Below are positions 47,950 through 58,532 of a DNA stretch of 64,000 nucleotides, piece after piece. Numbering within the stretch: position 1 is the stretch's first letter; every line of letters starts with the position of its first letter. The DNA is taken from NCBI RefSeq assembly GCF_008831285.2, contig NC_045149.1, positions 5,571,500 through 5,635,499 on the forward strand, written 5' to 3'. A program made the position numbers and the translations under genes. The notes under the pieces were generated by a model that saw nothing but the letters and a program-made list of their open reading frames with translations, was not told the DNA's origin and made no database searches. Source of the DNA: Nymphaea colorata. Its lineage: Eukaryota > Streptophyta > Magnoliopsida > Nymphaeales > Nymphaeaceae.

Positions 47950-50135
47950 TAATTTTTCAGGCATCCAATTCAAGCAATATTCTTGCGTATCAAAGCTCCA
48001 ATTGGTTATTCTTTGCTTGTTGTTGCATTATCTGCTTCGTTGATTCAACTATGCTCGTTAGTCCTTTAAGCTCATTTTCCAAGAGCTAACACCTTTCCTC
48101 CGTAGTTGTCACCCTTTTAGAAGCCTTTGATGCTGCTCTTTCATACTTAGAATGTGATGATGAGTAAGGGCTGAAGACATCATCTGACAGAACACCATTT
48201 CCATATGTACGAACAGTCTTTGCTCCTCGGGTCCCATGAACATAAACTCTCAAGTATTTGAGACAAAGCTCGCCACATAGCTTCTTGTAAATATGTTTTC
48301 TTATTTGCATAAACCTTATGACAAAAATACATACAATTGAAAATATTTTTAAAAAAATCACACATACCACTTGTTCATGAGCTGTTGGATTATTTTTATG
48401 AATCAAGATATACATCATAGCTCCACTAGGTTCTTGATGTTCACTATGTTTCTCAGTCTGTCCTCAAATAAAAAGAATAATATTTTCAGCCATGCAATGT
48501 ACAAGATGAATGTCACATTTAACTACAAAATGTGTTGATATAAATGTTTTCACCTCTTCTGCATGGTATCGAATAAAACTCCAGTATAGCAAATTATTTG
48601 TTTACCACAGTTCACTTTATTTGTTTTGCTTTGATGTTGTAATATTGTAAGTAAATGTTACTTCAATGTGTGAAATTAACATCTAAAAGCTCTAAAATTA
48701 GTTTTAGACAAAAGAAACTAACACTCACCCTTGCCTTCTCTATTTCCCACTATGCCATCAGCTTCACTAATTGTTCTTCAACAATAGACATGGGGGGATC
48801 TTCTTCTCCTTCACTCTCATATTCAGACAGATTTTTACGATAAAAATAAATCTTTTTCAGCTTACACTTCCACCGCCTCTGTCACACCCCAACCTTTTGA
48901 CCCTCAAACAAATTTTTTTTTTTTTTTATAAACATAAAGCATTGAAGTGTGACGACACAACATTTCAAAAAGGGAGCTATGTCATTCCAAACAATGGGGC
49001 AACTCTCATTTATATAACAATTTCAATTCATACAAAGTCACATCTAAGTGTATGACAAAAATGCCCCAAACAACAATGATGCCTAACAAAACTAAGACAT
49101 CAAAGAGACCAAACCATGATGCGCCGGCATTATCAAAGACCCAAAACCTCCCCAGAAGGATGTGAGTGAAGCCATCTAATCAACCTGCTGCCCCAAGTCC
49201 GCCAAAACCTGAAAAAGAAATAACTGAAGGCTTAGCCTTCGCAGTATGACAACAAGCCAGGAAAATCTCAAACCCTCTTAGGTAGGGCTCAAATCTAAGG
49301 ACAATCATAAAAACAATCTATCGTCATGTCATGTCAGGGCATAGACACATCATTTGCCAAGGAAACCCCTAACATATACCACGACATGAAAGACCCCTCA
49401 AGGGCCACAGAAACACAATCTCAATCACATGCAAGGCATGCTTAAACTTTTCATTTCAATCATAGCATTCACATGTCCATCAATCATATACATTCGTTCA
49501 CACACATTTCATTCACATACATTCATTTTCATTCGCTTTAGTGAATTGATAGTTCATGTGGGTGCAAACACAGGCACGTGCACACCATGGGCGACCCATA
49601 GCAGAGAGACAACCCCCGTGGTGGCCCATAACGGTATGGATCCATTCATCCGCTGCAGCGGTAGAGCACTCATCCATGGATGTGTGAATTCCAAGGAGAG
49701 ATACTCAGCCTACCCTAGGACACCCAGGTTGGGAAGGCGGGAGCCCACGCTCCAAGCACAACACATAACAGTACCCTGGGGCCTTGCACCGCCTGCGCTC
49801 CGAACAGGCGAGACCAGTGGCGAAAGCGGGACGTCTCCCAAACACAATGCCACAACCCACTGGCCTCTCATCTCTTATTCTTTCATTATTATCATTATAA
49901 TTGCATAATCACAAAATGACCGGCTAGCTCATGAGGTTGGTTCACTTCACGAGTGCACCCACACCTCCAATTGCCTCCCCACGAGGTCTACACATAACAT
50001 TAATAGTCATAGCTAGCCGTCATACAATACGGGTACAACTACCCTCCAATTCCAATCAATTGCATTATTGCCCACGGCAATACATATGCAACAATTCACC
50101 ACATTCACATTCATAAAAATTCACATCTTATCGAA

Positions 50136-50645
50136 CACATCAATCAGATCTTTCAAAACTTGGCCAAATCCCGGAGAGTAGTCTCGATTCGTGATGGCTC
50201 GTATCTGTCCTATGCAATTATCATTCTATGATGCTCTCTAATGCACAATCGGGGTCGAGGAGACACTCAACTCGATACCCCACCTCATCTGTCCTAAGCA
50301 GTTATCAATTCTAGCATGCACATGCAAATGCGTAACAATTTTCAAAACAAGCTTCTAATAGCTTTCCAAAACAGAATTTGTCACATGACAAATCATTCAC
50401 AATCACACACATCAATCACACCTTTCAAAACTTAGCCAATCCATGGAGAGTAGTCTCGATCCGTGATTGGCTCGTATCTGTCCTAGACAATTATCATTCT
50501 AAGATGTTTTCTAATGCATAATTGGGGTCGAGGAGACACTCGACTCGATACCCCACCTCATCTGTCCTAAACAGTTATCAATTCTAGCATGCACATGCAA
50601 AGACGTAACATTTTCAAAACAATTACTAATAGCCTTTCAAAACCC
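50136..50645. repeat. Internal duplication in the solo LTR (period about 270 bp)
   Basis: Both units carry GGAGAGTAGTCTCGAT, GGGTCGAGGAGACACTC and ATCAATTCTAGCATGCACAT in the same order. They start near 50,136 and 50,406. Confidence 0.9.
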
Positions 50646-51679
50646 TTCATATCATATATCAATTCATGTACATACATACACACGTTCAATCTCAAAACAA
50701 TCAATCAGTTCACATCACAAATCGTAGAATCCCATGACCCTAGGAACACACATTCACACATTGCCCAGGCAGGGATTTGCCTGGAATGTCTCCATACCTG
50801 TCGCGCGCCACTAAACACCTCGAACTACGACCCACGTTGCTCAAGGCCTACTTGACGTGCCCGGTGTACCTGCAAACATAACCAAATGGTAAGTTTTTTA
50901 CTCGTTTCGCTCACAATCGATACAAATCTGAAAATACCATCATCGAGGCATGTCTTCGCCTCAAATGGGTGTCGACCCACGAAACCCTCCAAAAAGAGTC
51001 TCTACCCAACCCACAAGGTTGCCGCCAACGATTAGAACTCAAAACTTGTATTCGACTTATCACATGTATGATTCTCACTTGTTTTCCTTAGTTGAGGTGT
51101 CTTCCCCACCATAAGATTCTCAACATACAACGTATATGCACATCAATAGAAGCATATTTCTCCAAGTTCACCCAAACGATTCTAACGTTCTCCACAACAA
51201 TACAATCTCTACCGTGCTTCCTAATTGCTCTGAAATCAACCTATCATGCTTATAAGATCATTGTAGATATGGATCATCGTCCATCCACTTGAGTCCTAGA
51301 CCTTCCCCAAAATAGCGACATCTCTAGCATGCCTTCTAAATCATCAATTCTTAATTCTAGCATGTTCAAACAATAATTATACGTACTCCAACAGAAAATT
51401 TACAACAATCTAGGCTCGGTTAGATGTTGCTCACCCCAATCAAAGAGTCCGAACTGTTGCGCTGCTTCCGGCAGCCACCTCAAGCGTTCAACGATCCTCA
51501 AATGGCAAAAACCATGCAATGCCGCCACCACTAATGCCTTCTAGTCACTGTTATGAGGGAAGAATGCGTCCCCAACTGCAATCCAATCCAACAGCCACAT
51601 GAGAATCAAAATCGGAGAAAAGGGAGGTTTAAAAGAGGGGTTTGTTGTTAGAAGTGGCCCACAATAGCTGTGTGGGAGG

Positions 51680-52110
51680 CTGAAGATGAGTGAGAGAGGG
51701 GGAACCAAGGGTTCGGGTGAGAGAGAAGGGTCTGGCACAAGAGAGAAGGAAAGACGCAAGGGACTGTTCGGTTCAGGGAGAGGGCTCGAGCAGAGGGCGT
51801 GGGCAAAGAGAGAGTGAGAGAGAATGTAGAGGAAGGCATGACCAAAGAGACGCGAGAGTGAGCAGGGAGAGAGAATGATGACACATAGGGAAGAGACGGA
51901 CGGAGAGAGTAAGAGAGACCGCAGAGAGAGAGAGAGAGATGCGAGTAAGGAGCACGAGAGAAAGAGGGGCATTCAACGGAGAGCAATCGGGCCTACCTTT
52001 GATGGGTCTGAATCCTATCGCCTATTGGACTGAGGGAGAAGCGTCAGAAGAGGAAAACAGCGAAAGAGGGAGGAGGAGAAGAAAGAAGAGAGGGGAATCA
52101 GTGGCTTACC
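51680..52110. repeat. GA-rich low-complexity tract in the solo LTR
   Basis: Long runs of GAGAG-type sequence. Open frames on both strands here are an effect of composition, not genes. Confidence 0.85.
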
Positions 52111-52871
52111 TACGCGCCACCACCGCCGTCGCCCTTCACCTTCTCCACTGCTGCCATCTCTTCCGCCTCCTTCTTCTCTGTGTTGTGTGCAACCCAGTGG
52201 GACGAGGGAGATGAGGTAAGGTCGAGGGAGAAGACGCGAGAGAAGGGGCATCGGGCTCCTCTTCGCGTGGAGCTCGGGTCCGGGTTTGGACCCTGATTCG
52301 ACCCGACCTGCCCAAAAGTTCGTAACGTTACAGCCTCCATGACTCCATGGCACACTAAAGAATCCACTTCTCAGAAATATATGAAGTGTAAACTTGTCTT
52401 ATAATATATAAAATGACTAAAATTATGTTAGATGTAAATGTAATACATTGTAACATGATTCAAATAAAAGTAAGTGATTTAAATACTTGCACATGCTGGC
52501 ATAGCATTACCTTGGTTTTCTTTGGCACATCCTTCCATTGCAAATCAATAGGCATAAAATTGCCATCACACACTAAAGGGCCAATATATTATGATGCTTT
52601 GATGGCCTTATCACCTACTGGTTGTCCTAGATCATTAGCTTTCACTTTAATCTTCTCACCTACAGACAACTTTCCAACATCCAAAAGCCTATTTGGGCCT
52701 TGTTTAGCTCACTTTTTTGTCACTAAACAACATGATACATAAAATTTTATGCACTTAATAAAATTAATAACAAGATATATAACGTTTAATAAAATTAGTT
52801 TTCTTTACCTGTGGAAGAAGAAGAAGCCATCTCTCTGAAAATGCTTTACTCGATCACTTTTATTGAGAAAT

Positions 52872-53184
52872 TAAGTTTGAACACTATGGATTGGGTCACC
52901 CAGACCCGACCCATTTGATCCACACGCCCAACACATCATGGGCGGTGGCATACTTGTAAATCTTAATATTATTTTGTGTATTTTATGATGTACCCTAAAT
53001 CGTGATTAGTATATAATGATAACAAATGACTTCTGCCTCTTGTTATCATTATCACAATTTAGGGTACATCGTAAAATACACAAAATCACATTAAGATTTA
53101 CAAGTATGCCACCACCCATGATGTGTTGGCATGTGGATCAAATGGGTCGGGTCTGGGTGACCCAATCCATAGTGTACAAACTTA
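52872..53184. repeat. Inverted repeat, about 145-154-bp arms with a 14-bp loop, of copia B LTR sequence
   Basis: Left arm 52872-53025 and right arm 53040-53184 are reverse complements with few mismatches (for example GATTGGGTCACCCAGACCCG against its complement). The right arm lies at the 3' LTR of copia element B, so the left arm is a second LTR piece in opposite orientation. Transcription through it would give a long hairpin RNA. Confidence 0.92.
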
Positions 53185-54513
53185 GCAGCCCCCCTCAAGT
53201 TGTGCATGAGGTTTGATCATGCACAACATGTTCTTCAATTCTCAGAAATGGTGCCCTGTGAGTCCCTCGGTAAAAAGACAGACGTGGATATATAAGTGGG
53301 AACAATCTCATCTTCTGCAACCTTTTGACGAATGAAGTGTTGATCAATCTCTATATGCTTAGTGTGATTATGTAGAATAGGGTTGAAGGCAATCTTGATC
53401 GCGCTTTGGCTGTCACAAAATAGAAATGACTGAGCAATGGGAAGAGAGAGTTCCTCAAGCAGATGACGTAACCATGAAGCTTCAGTTGTGCCTGCAGCCA
53501 TTGCCCTATATTCTGCCTCAGTACTAGATCTGGCAATTGCACGCTATTTCCTGCTACTCCAACAAATAAGATTGGAATCAAGGAAGAGACAATAACCAAA
53601 AATTGATCGTCTATCATCTGGATCACCTGTCCAATCTTCATCAGTATAAATGGAAATGTTGTGGTCATTAAAAACAGTTGATTGTCTTGTGTAGATGAGT
53701 CCATCCCCAAGAGTAGCCTTAAGATAACGTAAAATACGTTTGGTAGCATCTATATGCCCGTAGCATCCATATGCCCTTCTGTGGGTGCGTGCATAAACTG
53801 AGAAACTTGATTCACAGCATATACTATGTCTGGGCGTATAAAAGTGAGATATTGCAACATGCCAACTATACTCCGATAGAAACTAGGATTTGGGTAGACA
53901 TCACTCCCATTAGAGGCATTTAATTTTGTGTTGAGAACACTAGGTGTATTTATGGGCTTGCAATTTGTGATACATACCCTATCCAAAATATCAAGTGTTT
54001 TTATGTTGTGTAAGAGTTAATGTGTCTCCTTTTCTATCAAGCTCAGCATCTAAGAAATACCATAGTTCACCGAGATCCTTCATCTTGAATTCTTGTTTCA
54101 ATATCTCCTTAACATGGGATATATGACATGAAAAGTTTCTAGTAAGAACTATGTCATCTACATATATGAGTAGCCAAGTGGTAACTTCACCTAAATGATA
54201 GATGAATAAGTGTACAAATAATAGATGCACAAGAACCAAAGATTGAACACAGATATAACGTGGAAAAACCCCCAACTAGAGGGAAAAAAGACCACGGGTA
54301 AGGAGGTCTGGTGCTCCTTTTCTATCAAGCTCAGCATCTAAGAAATACCATAGTTCACCGAGATCCTTCATCTTGAATTCTTGTTTCAATACCTCCTTAA
54401 CATGAGATATATGACATGAAGAGTTTCTAGTAAGAACTATGTCATCTACATATATGAGTAACCAAGTGGTAACTTCACCTAAATGATAGATGTATAAGTG
54501 TAGAAATAATAGA
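53040..54513 (-). mobile_element. copia element B, 3' part (RT C-terminus, RNase H, LTR)
   Basis: The LTR end at 53187 (TTAGCA) is followed by polypurine-tract complement GCCCCCCTCAAG. The minus strand then gives RNase H (53501-53235: FLFCDSQSAIKIA, TKHIEIDQHFIRQ), the region ahead of it with PDIVYAVNQVSQFMHAP (53986-53750), and a reverse transcriptase piece with YVDDIVLTRN and KMKDLGELWYF (54225-54030). Frames change several times. The upstream part of B is displaced by element C inserted at 54514 and is not in the window. Confidence 0.9.
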
Positions 54514-54601
54514 TGCACAAGAACCAAAGATGGAACACAGATGTAACGTGGAAAAACCCTCAACTAGAGGGAAAAAAAACCACGGGTAAGGAGGTCTGGT
54601 G
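54026..54601. repeat. 288-bp tandem duplication spanning the B/C junction
   Basis: Unit 1 (54026-54313) and unit 2 (54314-54601) differ at about ten positions. Each holds about 200 bp of element B reverse transcriptase followed by the first 88 bp of element C's LTR. The duplication therefore came after C had inserted into B. Confidence 0.92.
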
Positions 54602-54741
54602 CCCACTAGCCGCCAGACTCTCTCTCTCTTAGAAACTTCATTAACACACAAGATTAGGGTTTACAATGGTACAAGTATGCCCAAACTAGGACACAATGTA
54701 TCGGGTCCAGACCCGGACCCATACATCAAGATCCATCAACA
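54514..54741 (-). repeat. 3' LTR of copia element C
   Basis: 228 bp from TGCACAAGAACC to ATCCATCAACA, followed by the polypurine-tract complement CCCCCCCTCAAG. It ends in a row of GGGTCCAGACCC-type repeats, as in elements D and E, but is otherwise clearly different. Confidence 0.85.
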
Positions 54742-56300
54742 CCCCCCCTCAAGTTGGGCATACATATCAAACATGTCCAACTTGGATACATTTCCCTCAA
54801 ATGGAGTTACATGTAAAGCTTTAGTTAGAATATCAGCAGTTTGGTCTTCAGACTTCATGTATGGTAATGTTAACTCCCTTGCATCAATTCTTTCTCTGAT
54901 GAAGTGACGGTCAATCTCAACATGCTTTGTTCGATCATGAAGCACTGGATTGTTAGCCAAGTTAATTGCAGACTTGTTGTCACAATACATCCTCATAGAC
55001 CCTTCAATCTCTATCCCAATATCAGTCAGCAAGATCTTTAGCCACAACAACTCTGATACTCCAGTAGCAACTGCCCTGCACTTGAAGTAGACATCTTGTC
55101 TCTTGCTTTTCCAAACTAGATTTCCCCCCAAGTAAACGCAGTACCCTGAAGTAGATCTTCTGGTGTCAACACAGTCTGCCCAGTCTGCATCAGAATACCC
55201 TTCAATTTCTATAGATCTTTGTTTCACATATAGAAGTCCATTGCCAGGATTCTTCTTCAAGTAACACAGGATTCTATCTACAGCCTTCAAGTGCACATCC
55301 GTAGGTGCATGCATAAACTGGCTCATCACATTTACAGCAAAGGTGATATCTGGTCTAGTCAGAGTGAGGTATATCAATTTACCAACTAGCCGTTGATATC
55401 TCCCTTTAGCTTCTTCACACAAAAGTTTTCCATCCTTACTACCGAGTTTGTGCCCAGCATCCAGAGGAGTAGAAGCTGGTCTGCATCCCAGTTTTCCTGT
55501 CTCCTTCAGTAAATCCAAGGTATACTTCCTTTGATTAAGCACAAAAGTTGTACCCGATCTGGCAATTTCAATACCAAGGAAATACTTCAGCTTGCCAAGA
55601 TCCTTGAGATCAAATTAAGCCGATAGTAAACCCTTTAATCTTGCTATCTTTTTTTCATCATCACCTGTAACAATCATATCATCAACATAAACCAGCAGTA
55701 GAGTAACTTTACCCTCTATCCTCTTTACAAAGAGAGTATGATCTCTATTTCCTTGTTTGTAACCATGCTTCTTCATAACAAGTCTGAGACGTTCAAACCA
55801 TGCTCGGGAGACTGTTTGAGCCCATACAAAGCCTTCTTCAGATTCCAACATTTTTCAGGTTTCTCAAAACCCGGGGGCATACACATATATACTTCCTCTT
55901 CGAGATCTCTGTTGAGAAAGACATTTTTAACATCGAGTTGGCACATCTCCCAACCTTTCAGTACTGCCAAAGAAATAATAACTCTAACAGTCTTCATCTT
56001 CGCAACTGGGGCAAACGTCTCTAAATAGTAGATCTCATATTTCTGACTGAACCCCTTGGCCACCAGACGTGCTTTGTACCTCTCAATGTTCCCATCTGGT
56101 TTGTACTTAATGGTGTAGACTCACTTTGACCCAACAAAATGAGTTCTACCACCTCCCATGTCTGATTTCTGTCTAAGGCCTCCATCTCTTCTTGCATAGC
56201 ATGAGTCCACTTGGGGTCACTCTGAGCCTCTATAACACTCCTGGGAATCACAGCCACAGACAATGAGGATACAAAACATTTGTAGTCAGTGTTCAATCTA
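54742..56300 (-). pseudogene. Element C reverse transcriptase and RNase H (frameshifted)
   Basis: RNase H and the C-terminal reverse transcriptase are in one long frame (55542-54736: LNQRKYTLDLLKE, MYCDNKSAINLANNPVLHDR, TKHVEIDRHFIRE). The catalytic segment YVDDMIVTGDDEKK is at about 55,680. The front part (56063-55773: [39 protein letters not shown]) and the linker (56296-56021) are in two other frames. At least three frameshifts are evident. Confidence 0.9.
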
Positions 56301-56584
56301 GAATAAGATACAAAGTTACCAATAGGGAGTTGGGTACATGACCTGACACCCTTTCTCAGGGCAATGGAAAGATCCTCCTTTTCATTTTCTGTCTGACTTT
56401 CTCTCTCAACAGGTTGCTTCTAAGCATGACTTGGGTCATCCAAGAAAGAAGTAGGATTGGGATTCGGAGTGGGCTTCTCACTATCAATCACCTTGTCAGT
56501 ACAAACTCTCCTCCTAGAATACACCTGCCCAAACAAACGATTGCATTCTTTCTCTGTCTCCATAGGACACTCTCTCTCCTTTCC

Positions 56585-58246
56585 CTATTCATGTACCTCA
56601 ATAGACGTCCCATCTTCTTCTTTTCCAAGCACATCGACAGATGGATTCTCTTCACGCCTGTAATCCAAAAAATCTGTAAACTGAATGTCTTGACTTGGAG
56701 AATACTCTTCCTTAGACATTGACTTCTCCCCCTGAAGAAAATTATCACCAAAATAAGAGACATGTTCCAAGAATGTGACATCCTTGGTAATGTGAACACG
56801 ACCAGTGGTGGGATCTAGACATTTATACCCCTTTTGAGTAGGAGAATACCCAAGAAATATTCCCTTAATTGATTTGCAGTCAAGTTTTTTTACATTCGGG
56901 CTGTGATTATGAATGAAACACACACATCCAAAGACCCGAGGAGGGAGGTGAAAAGGTCGGCTACTCCCTAGAAGCATGGAGTAAGGTGTACGACCATTTA
57001 GCACTCGACTAGGCATGCGATTAATCAAATAGGCAAATAGGCACTAGTAATGACTACATCTCCCCAATAATATTTTGGAAGATTCCTTTGGAACGGTGAC
57101 ATTTAGTAACTGACGGTTTTTTCTCTCAGCAACTCCATTTTGAGGAGGAGTATAACAACATGATGTCTCATGAACAATCCCCCTCTTTTGAAGGAATTCC
57201 TCGACAGTGAGATACATATACTCACGAGCATTATCAGACCGGAATGTCTTGACAGACTCACCATACTGGTTTTCCACTAGGAGGATGAAGGTTTCTATAA
57301 TATGAGGCACTTCGCTACGGTCTTTCAACAGATAAACAAAAGTACATCTGGAATAGTCATCTATGAAAGTCATAAAGTACTGAAAACCACCACGAGAATG
57401 AATGCCTGAAGGCCCCCACACATCAGAATGAATCAAGGAGAAAGCTTTATTAGCACGACTATTTGAAATTGGATACGAAGCTCTAACATGCTTCGCAAAC
57501 TGACACACATCACAAGATAACATGGAAATGTTTAAACTGGAATATAATTCAGGGAACAATTGTTTCAAAATCCCAAAAGGGAGATGACCAAAGGCGTTCA
57601 TGCCAATATAAAAATAACTGATGACACTCTTCCTTCTTCTTCTCTGTCCTGCTGACTGCTGACATAAGGGTTGTGGCAACGCGTATAGGAAGCCGATATA
57701 ACCCATCAGACACCAAACCAATCCCAATCTTCTTCCATATCACCAAGTGTTGCAAAACACAACGTTTTTCAAAAAATATAAGTTCACAGTTGAGTTCCTT
57801 GGTAATCTTGCTAACAGATAAAAGATTTAAGGGAAGATGGGGAACATGCAATGCACCATGCACAGAAAGACTCCCTTTCCCTGCCACAGAGGTAAATGAG
57901 CCATCGGCAAGGGACACACGTTCCTTCCCCGATGATAGCTTGTAGTCATGAAAGAGTTTGGGGTTGCCAGTCATGTGATGAGTGGCACCGCTATCAACAA
58001 TCCACTCTCCCATGCAAGAAGTACCTTGTTCACCTGAAACAGCCAGTACCTGATTGACCTTCACCTCATCTGACGTGTCTGCCTGACCAACATCAATCTG
58101 GCTCAAATATGCGCGCAACTCACGAATCTGTTCTGCAGAAATAGAAACTTTCCCATCACTAGGATTCGTTGCATTCAAAATAGGCTTCTTCCCACTAGAA
58201 GACCGCCCCCTACTATTCTTCTTCTCTGGATTCAGGTCCCAAAAAA
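56585..58246 (-). pseudogene. Element C protease and integrase (frameshifted)
   Basis: The protease motif IVDSGATHHMTGN lies at about 58,000 in one frame. Integrase is in another: zinc-binding CDVCQFAKH, then the acidic residues in HSDVWGPSG, RSDNAREY and NGVAERKN (57727-57044). The C-terminal SIKGIFLGYSPTQKGYKC is at 57028-56585. A stop and a small rearrangement near 57,030-57,050 separate the two integrase parts. The upstream end of the protease frame runs into element D's LTR. Confidence 0.9.
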
Positions 58247-58532
58247 GTAGAAACACGAACCACAAGGAGAGAACAGAGAAAGAACACACGATATACGTGG
58301 AAAACCTCTTAAAGAGGTGAAAAACCACGGGGAAGCTCTGACCTAGGGGCAAACCGCAACCCTAGGAGAGAGAAAATAATATTCACTTAACTCAACAATT
58401 ACACGTAAGTGAAGAATATATAGGAGGGAGAGAAAGAGTGCCGCCTAGGGTACCGAGCCAGCCTCGATACCCATGCCCCATAGGACCGGGTCCAGATATG
58501 GACCCGGTTCCCCATTACAATATATATTAACA
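58247..58532 (-). repeat. 3' LTR of element D
   Basis: About 286 bp. The left end GTAGAAACAC is the complement of the LTR end of element E, and the right end ATATATTAACA meets the polypurine-tract complement CTCCCCCTCAAG. Confidence 0.88.

Larger units (their letters stand above)
48880..52332 (-). mobile_element. 3.45-kb solo LTR, probably Ty3/gypsy Tekay/Del type
   Basis: Termini on the minus strand are TGTAACGTTACG and GGGGTGTGACA, flanked by a perfect 5-bp duplication GCCTC (48875-48879 and 52333-52337). TG...CA ends with a 5-bp duplication and no pol, primer site or second LTR identify a solo LTR left by recombination between two LTRs. Long LTRs with these end sequences are known from Tekay/Del chromoviruses, so I favour that clade by inference. 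Contents are non-coding: an internal duplication at 50.1-50.6 kb and GA-rich stretches at 51.7-52.1 kb. It lies in the Transposase_24 pseudogene. Confidence 0.85.
47950..52830 (-). pseudogene. Plant Transposase_24 (Ptta/En/Spm type) gene, split by a solo LTR
   Basis: Read on the minus strand, a start MASSSST at 52830 is followed by a probable GTAAAG donor. The segment 52,740-52,480 reads GKLSVGEKIKVKANDLGQPV then WKDVPKKTK, the N-terminal block of this family. The 48,874-48,650 segment reads RRWKCKLKKIYFY, matching the usual Trp-rich 'trans-intron' block, then IVEEQLVKLM. 48,418-48,086 reads TYGNGVLSDDVFSPY, the family's C-terminal motif, and a coiled-coil-like tail follows. In-frame stops are present in the first block (near 52,590) and after 48,087. 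The solo LTR at 48880-52332 interrupts the gene. Such genes accompany CACTA transposons or are domesticated copies. This one is dead. Confidence 0.65.

Noticed and set aside
51541-52353. Several long overlapping frames on both strands
   Set aside because: GA/CT-rich low-complexity sequence within the solo LTR produces open frames in all phases.
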